Assembly: GCA_002394395.1 (NCBI GenBank)
Contig: DGTR01000016.1
Coordinates: 1-15,614 of the forward strand
Source of the DNA: Bacteroidales bacterium UBA4331
GTDB taxonomy: Bacteria; Bacteroidota; Bacteroidia; Bacteroidales; Paludibacteraceae
DNA length: 15,614 bases
Direction: 5' to 3'
The position numbers and the translations under genes are program-made. The notes beneath the pieces are model-generated. The model searched no databases. It worked only from the letters and a program-made list of their open reading frames with translations, and was not told the DNA's origin. Positions within the stretch are counted from its first letter, which is position 1. Each line of letters opens with the position of its first letter. Shown piece after piece: positions 15,301 to 15,614 of the stretch.

Positions 15301-15472
15301 CGAAATCCGTAATCGTTCCGTTGGTCGTTCCTTCTTCCAGAATGGAAGCGCCAATGATCGGCTCACCCGTCGCCGCATCTACTACCACACCCGTCGCAGT
15401 CACTTGCGCCTGGGCGAATGCAGTAAAGCATAGCATCAAGAAGAAGGCTAAAATTACATTTTGGGGTTTCAT
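12368..15472 (-). CDS. susC: SusC/RagA-family TonB-dependent outer-membrane transporter
   Basis: This 1034-residue porin imports fructo-oligosaccharides across the outer membrane using TonB energy. A signal peptide (cleavage near AQA, residue 22) is followed by a carboxypeptidase-regulatory-like domain (about 25-92) and a TonB-box-like segment EEVVVTGY (101-108). A plug domain follows (about 110-228) with RIRGIGTLNDNDPLYIIDG and the SusC signature GSRAANGVIIITTK (211-224). The rest is a long beta-barrel ending in LGTKVTF with a terminal aromatic residue. There is no N-terminal STN domain, so direct anti-sigma signalling is not expected. It is the first gene of the operon and has a good Bacteroidetes promoter about 60 bases upstream. 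The symbol means SusC-like. Confidence 0.96.
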   Translation of the reverse strand: MKPQNVILAFFLMLCFTAFAQAQVTATGVVVDAATGEPIIGASILEEGTTNGTITDFDGNFSLSVGKDAMVVISYVGYKTQQLFPKADMKISLAEDSEVLEEVVVTGYTTQRKADLTGAVSAISAADLEKQQENNPMKALQGKVPGMNITADGSPSGAATVRIRGIGTLNDNDPLYIIDGVPTKSGMHELNPNDIESIQVLKDAASASIYGSRAANGVIIITTKRGAEGKIRVDLDASVAAQTYVNKMNVLNATEFGRVMWQGYVNDRENPNTNALGYHYDWGYDAQGNPVLNSMSMNKYLDEAGTVPAANTNWFDETTRTGVIQNYNVSVSHGGQKGSSFFSLGYYQNNGVIKTSDFNRFSARINSDYKILKDYVTIGENFTMNRTSEVAAPGGFLQNVLQFNPSLPIYTTEGEFAGPVGGYPDRENPVARLERNKDNRYTYWRIFGNAYININPIKGLNIRTTAGIDYAQKKQRIFTYPITEGTMANDKNAVEAKQEHWLKWMWNAVATYNLEIGKHRADFLLGTELNREIDEYFSGYKEDYLLLNTNYMWPDAGVGQAQAYGSGGGYSLISFFGKANYTYDNRYLVSFTLRHDGSSRFGKNNRFATFPSVSAGWRISQEKFMKATSSWLDDLKIRASWGQTGNQDISSTARYYIYVSNYGINESGGQSYGTSYDIEGTNGGHTLQSGFKRNQIGNDDIKWETTSQTNVGLDFSFFRQTFYGTFDWFYKQTKDILVLMDGISTMGEGGSKWINAGAMDNMGVELTLGYRNQTKGGFKYDITANLSHYKNTVTKLPETVAARGTFGGNGVKSVVGHAMGSQVGYVADGIFKSQEEIDNHAIQEGAGLGRIRYKDLNGDGKITEADQDWIYSPVPAVMFGANFYFEYKGFDLTLFFQGVGAVDVITDLKKETDIWAGLNIGFLNKGTRLLDAWSPTNPNSDIPAVSLKDNNNEKRVSTYWVEDGSFLKLRNIQLGYNLPKTVCQKMLMENWRFFVSAQNVFTIHSKSFTGVDPENPNFGYPIPLTVTLGTKVTF

Positions 15473-15532
15473 GATATGTTAAAATTTAAATAAAAAAGTC
15501 AAGCAACGGAAAGGGCGAACCAAATTCCGCTG

Positions 15533-15564
15533 CAAAAGTACTTCTATTTAAACACATGCGCAAA
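15533..15564 (-). promoter_or_regulatory. Bacteroidetes-type promoter of the fructan operon
   Basis: On the minus strand the -33 element TTTG (15561-15564) is separated by 20 bases from TACTTTTG (15533-15540), an exact match to the -7 consensus TAnnTTTG. Transcription would start near 15525-15530, giving a leader of roughly 50-60 bases before the susC ATG at 15472. No other promoter as good was found between the genes. Confidence 0.75.
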
Positions 15565-15570
15565 AAATAA

Positions 15571-15606
15571 TGTTGCAAAATATGCCACGAATGTTTCAAT
15601 GCAACA
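15571..15606. promoter_or_regulatory. Inverted repeat just upstream of the operon promoter
   Basis: The arms TGTTGCA (15571-15577) and TGCAACA (15600-15606) are perfect 7-bp inverted copies, 22 bases apart, so their centres are 29 bases apart. The nearer arm is seven bases upstream of the -33 element, a normal place for an activator. It could bind the fructose-sensing HTCS or another regulator; none is encoded in the window, so this is inference. Confidence 0.4.
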
Positions 15607-15614
15607 AACGGTAC

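Noticed and set aside
15473..15614. An additional gene or tRNA upstream of susC
   Set aside because: The 142 bases hold promoter and inverted-repeat signals only; no open frame of useful size or cloverleaf was seen.

Overview
The window is most likely from a member of the order Bacteroidales, perhaps an uncultured gut or rumen lineage near Prevotella. The evidence is a SusC/SusD pair, a Bacteroidetes-type promoter (TTTG, 20 bp, TACTTTTG) in front of susC, lipoprotein signals on the surface proteins, and the short C-terminal tails of the form NGQL-x-I-x(2)-G-x(2)-YN common in secreted Bacteroidales proteins. Genus is not resolved.

All confident genes lie on the minus strand, so the operon reads from right to left. 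From about 15.5 kb down to 0.8 kb there is one fructan (probably levan) polysaccharide utilization locus: promoter, susC (TonB-dependent porin), susD (glycan-binding lipoprotein), a DUF4960-type surface glycan-binding lipoprotein, a GH32 resembling surface endo-levanases, a 658-aa secreted repeat protein, a 46-aa small ORF, a 295-aa paralogue of the repeat protein, a classical GH32 fructosidase lipoprotein, an MFS fructose permease, a PfkB-family fructokinase, and a strong intrinsic terminator. Apart from the three inserted genes this is the gene order of the Bacteroides thetaiotaomicron levan locus (BT1757-BT1763, from memory). The logic is surface capture and cutting, TonB-driven import, periplasmic release of fructose, uptake through the inner membrane and phosphorylation. 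No sensor gene (the HTCS BT1754 in B. theta) is present.

The unusual part of the operon is 4419-7494. Two paralogous secreted proteins are built from one duplicated beta-rich module and share an exact 50-bp DNA segment. Between them sits a small ORF of a Bacteroidales type (short, starting M-[RK]-K-x-Y-I-x-P) that is below usual ORF cut-offs. I know of no described role for this trio in fructan use.

The left 743 bases, beyond the operon terminator, differ: a partial hypothetical gene running off the edge, 11-bp phased repeats, three small hairpins, an inverted array of 8-bp GGGTGAC[AG] units around an 18-bp palindrome, and a small decayed gene fragment. Together they look like the edge of a mobile or replicative island rather than part of the sugar locus.
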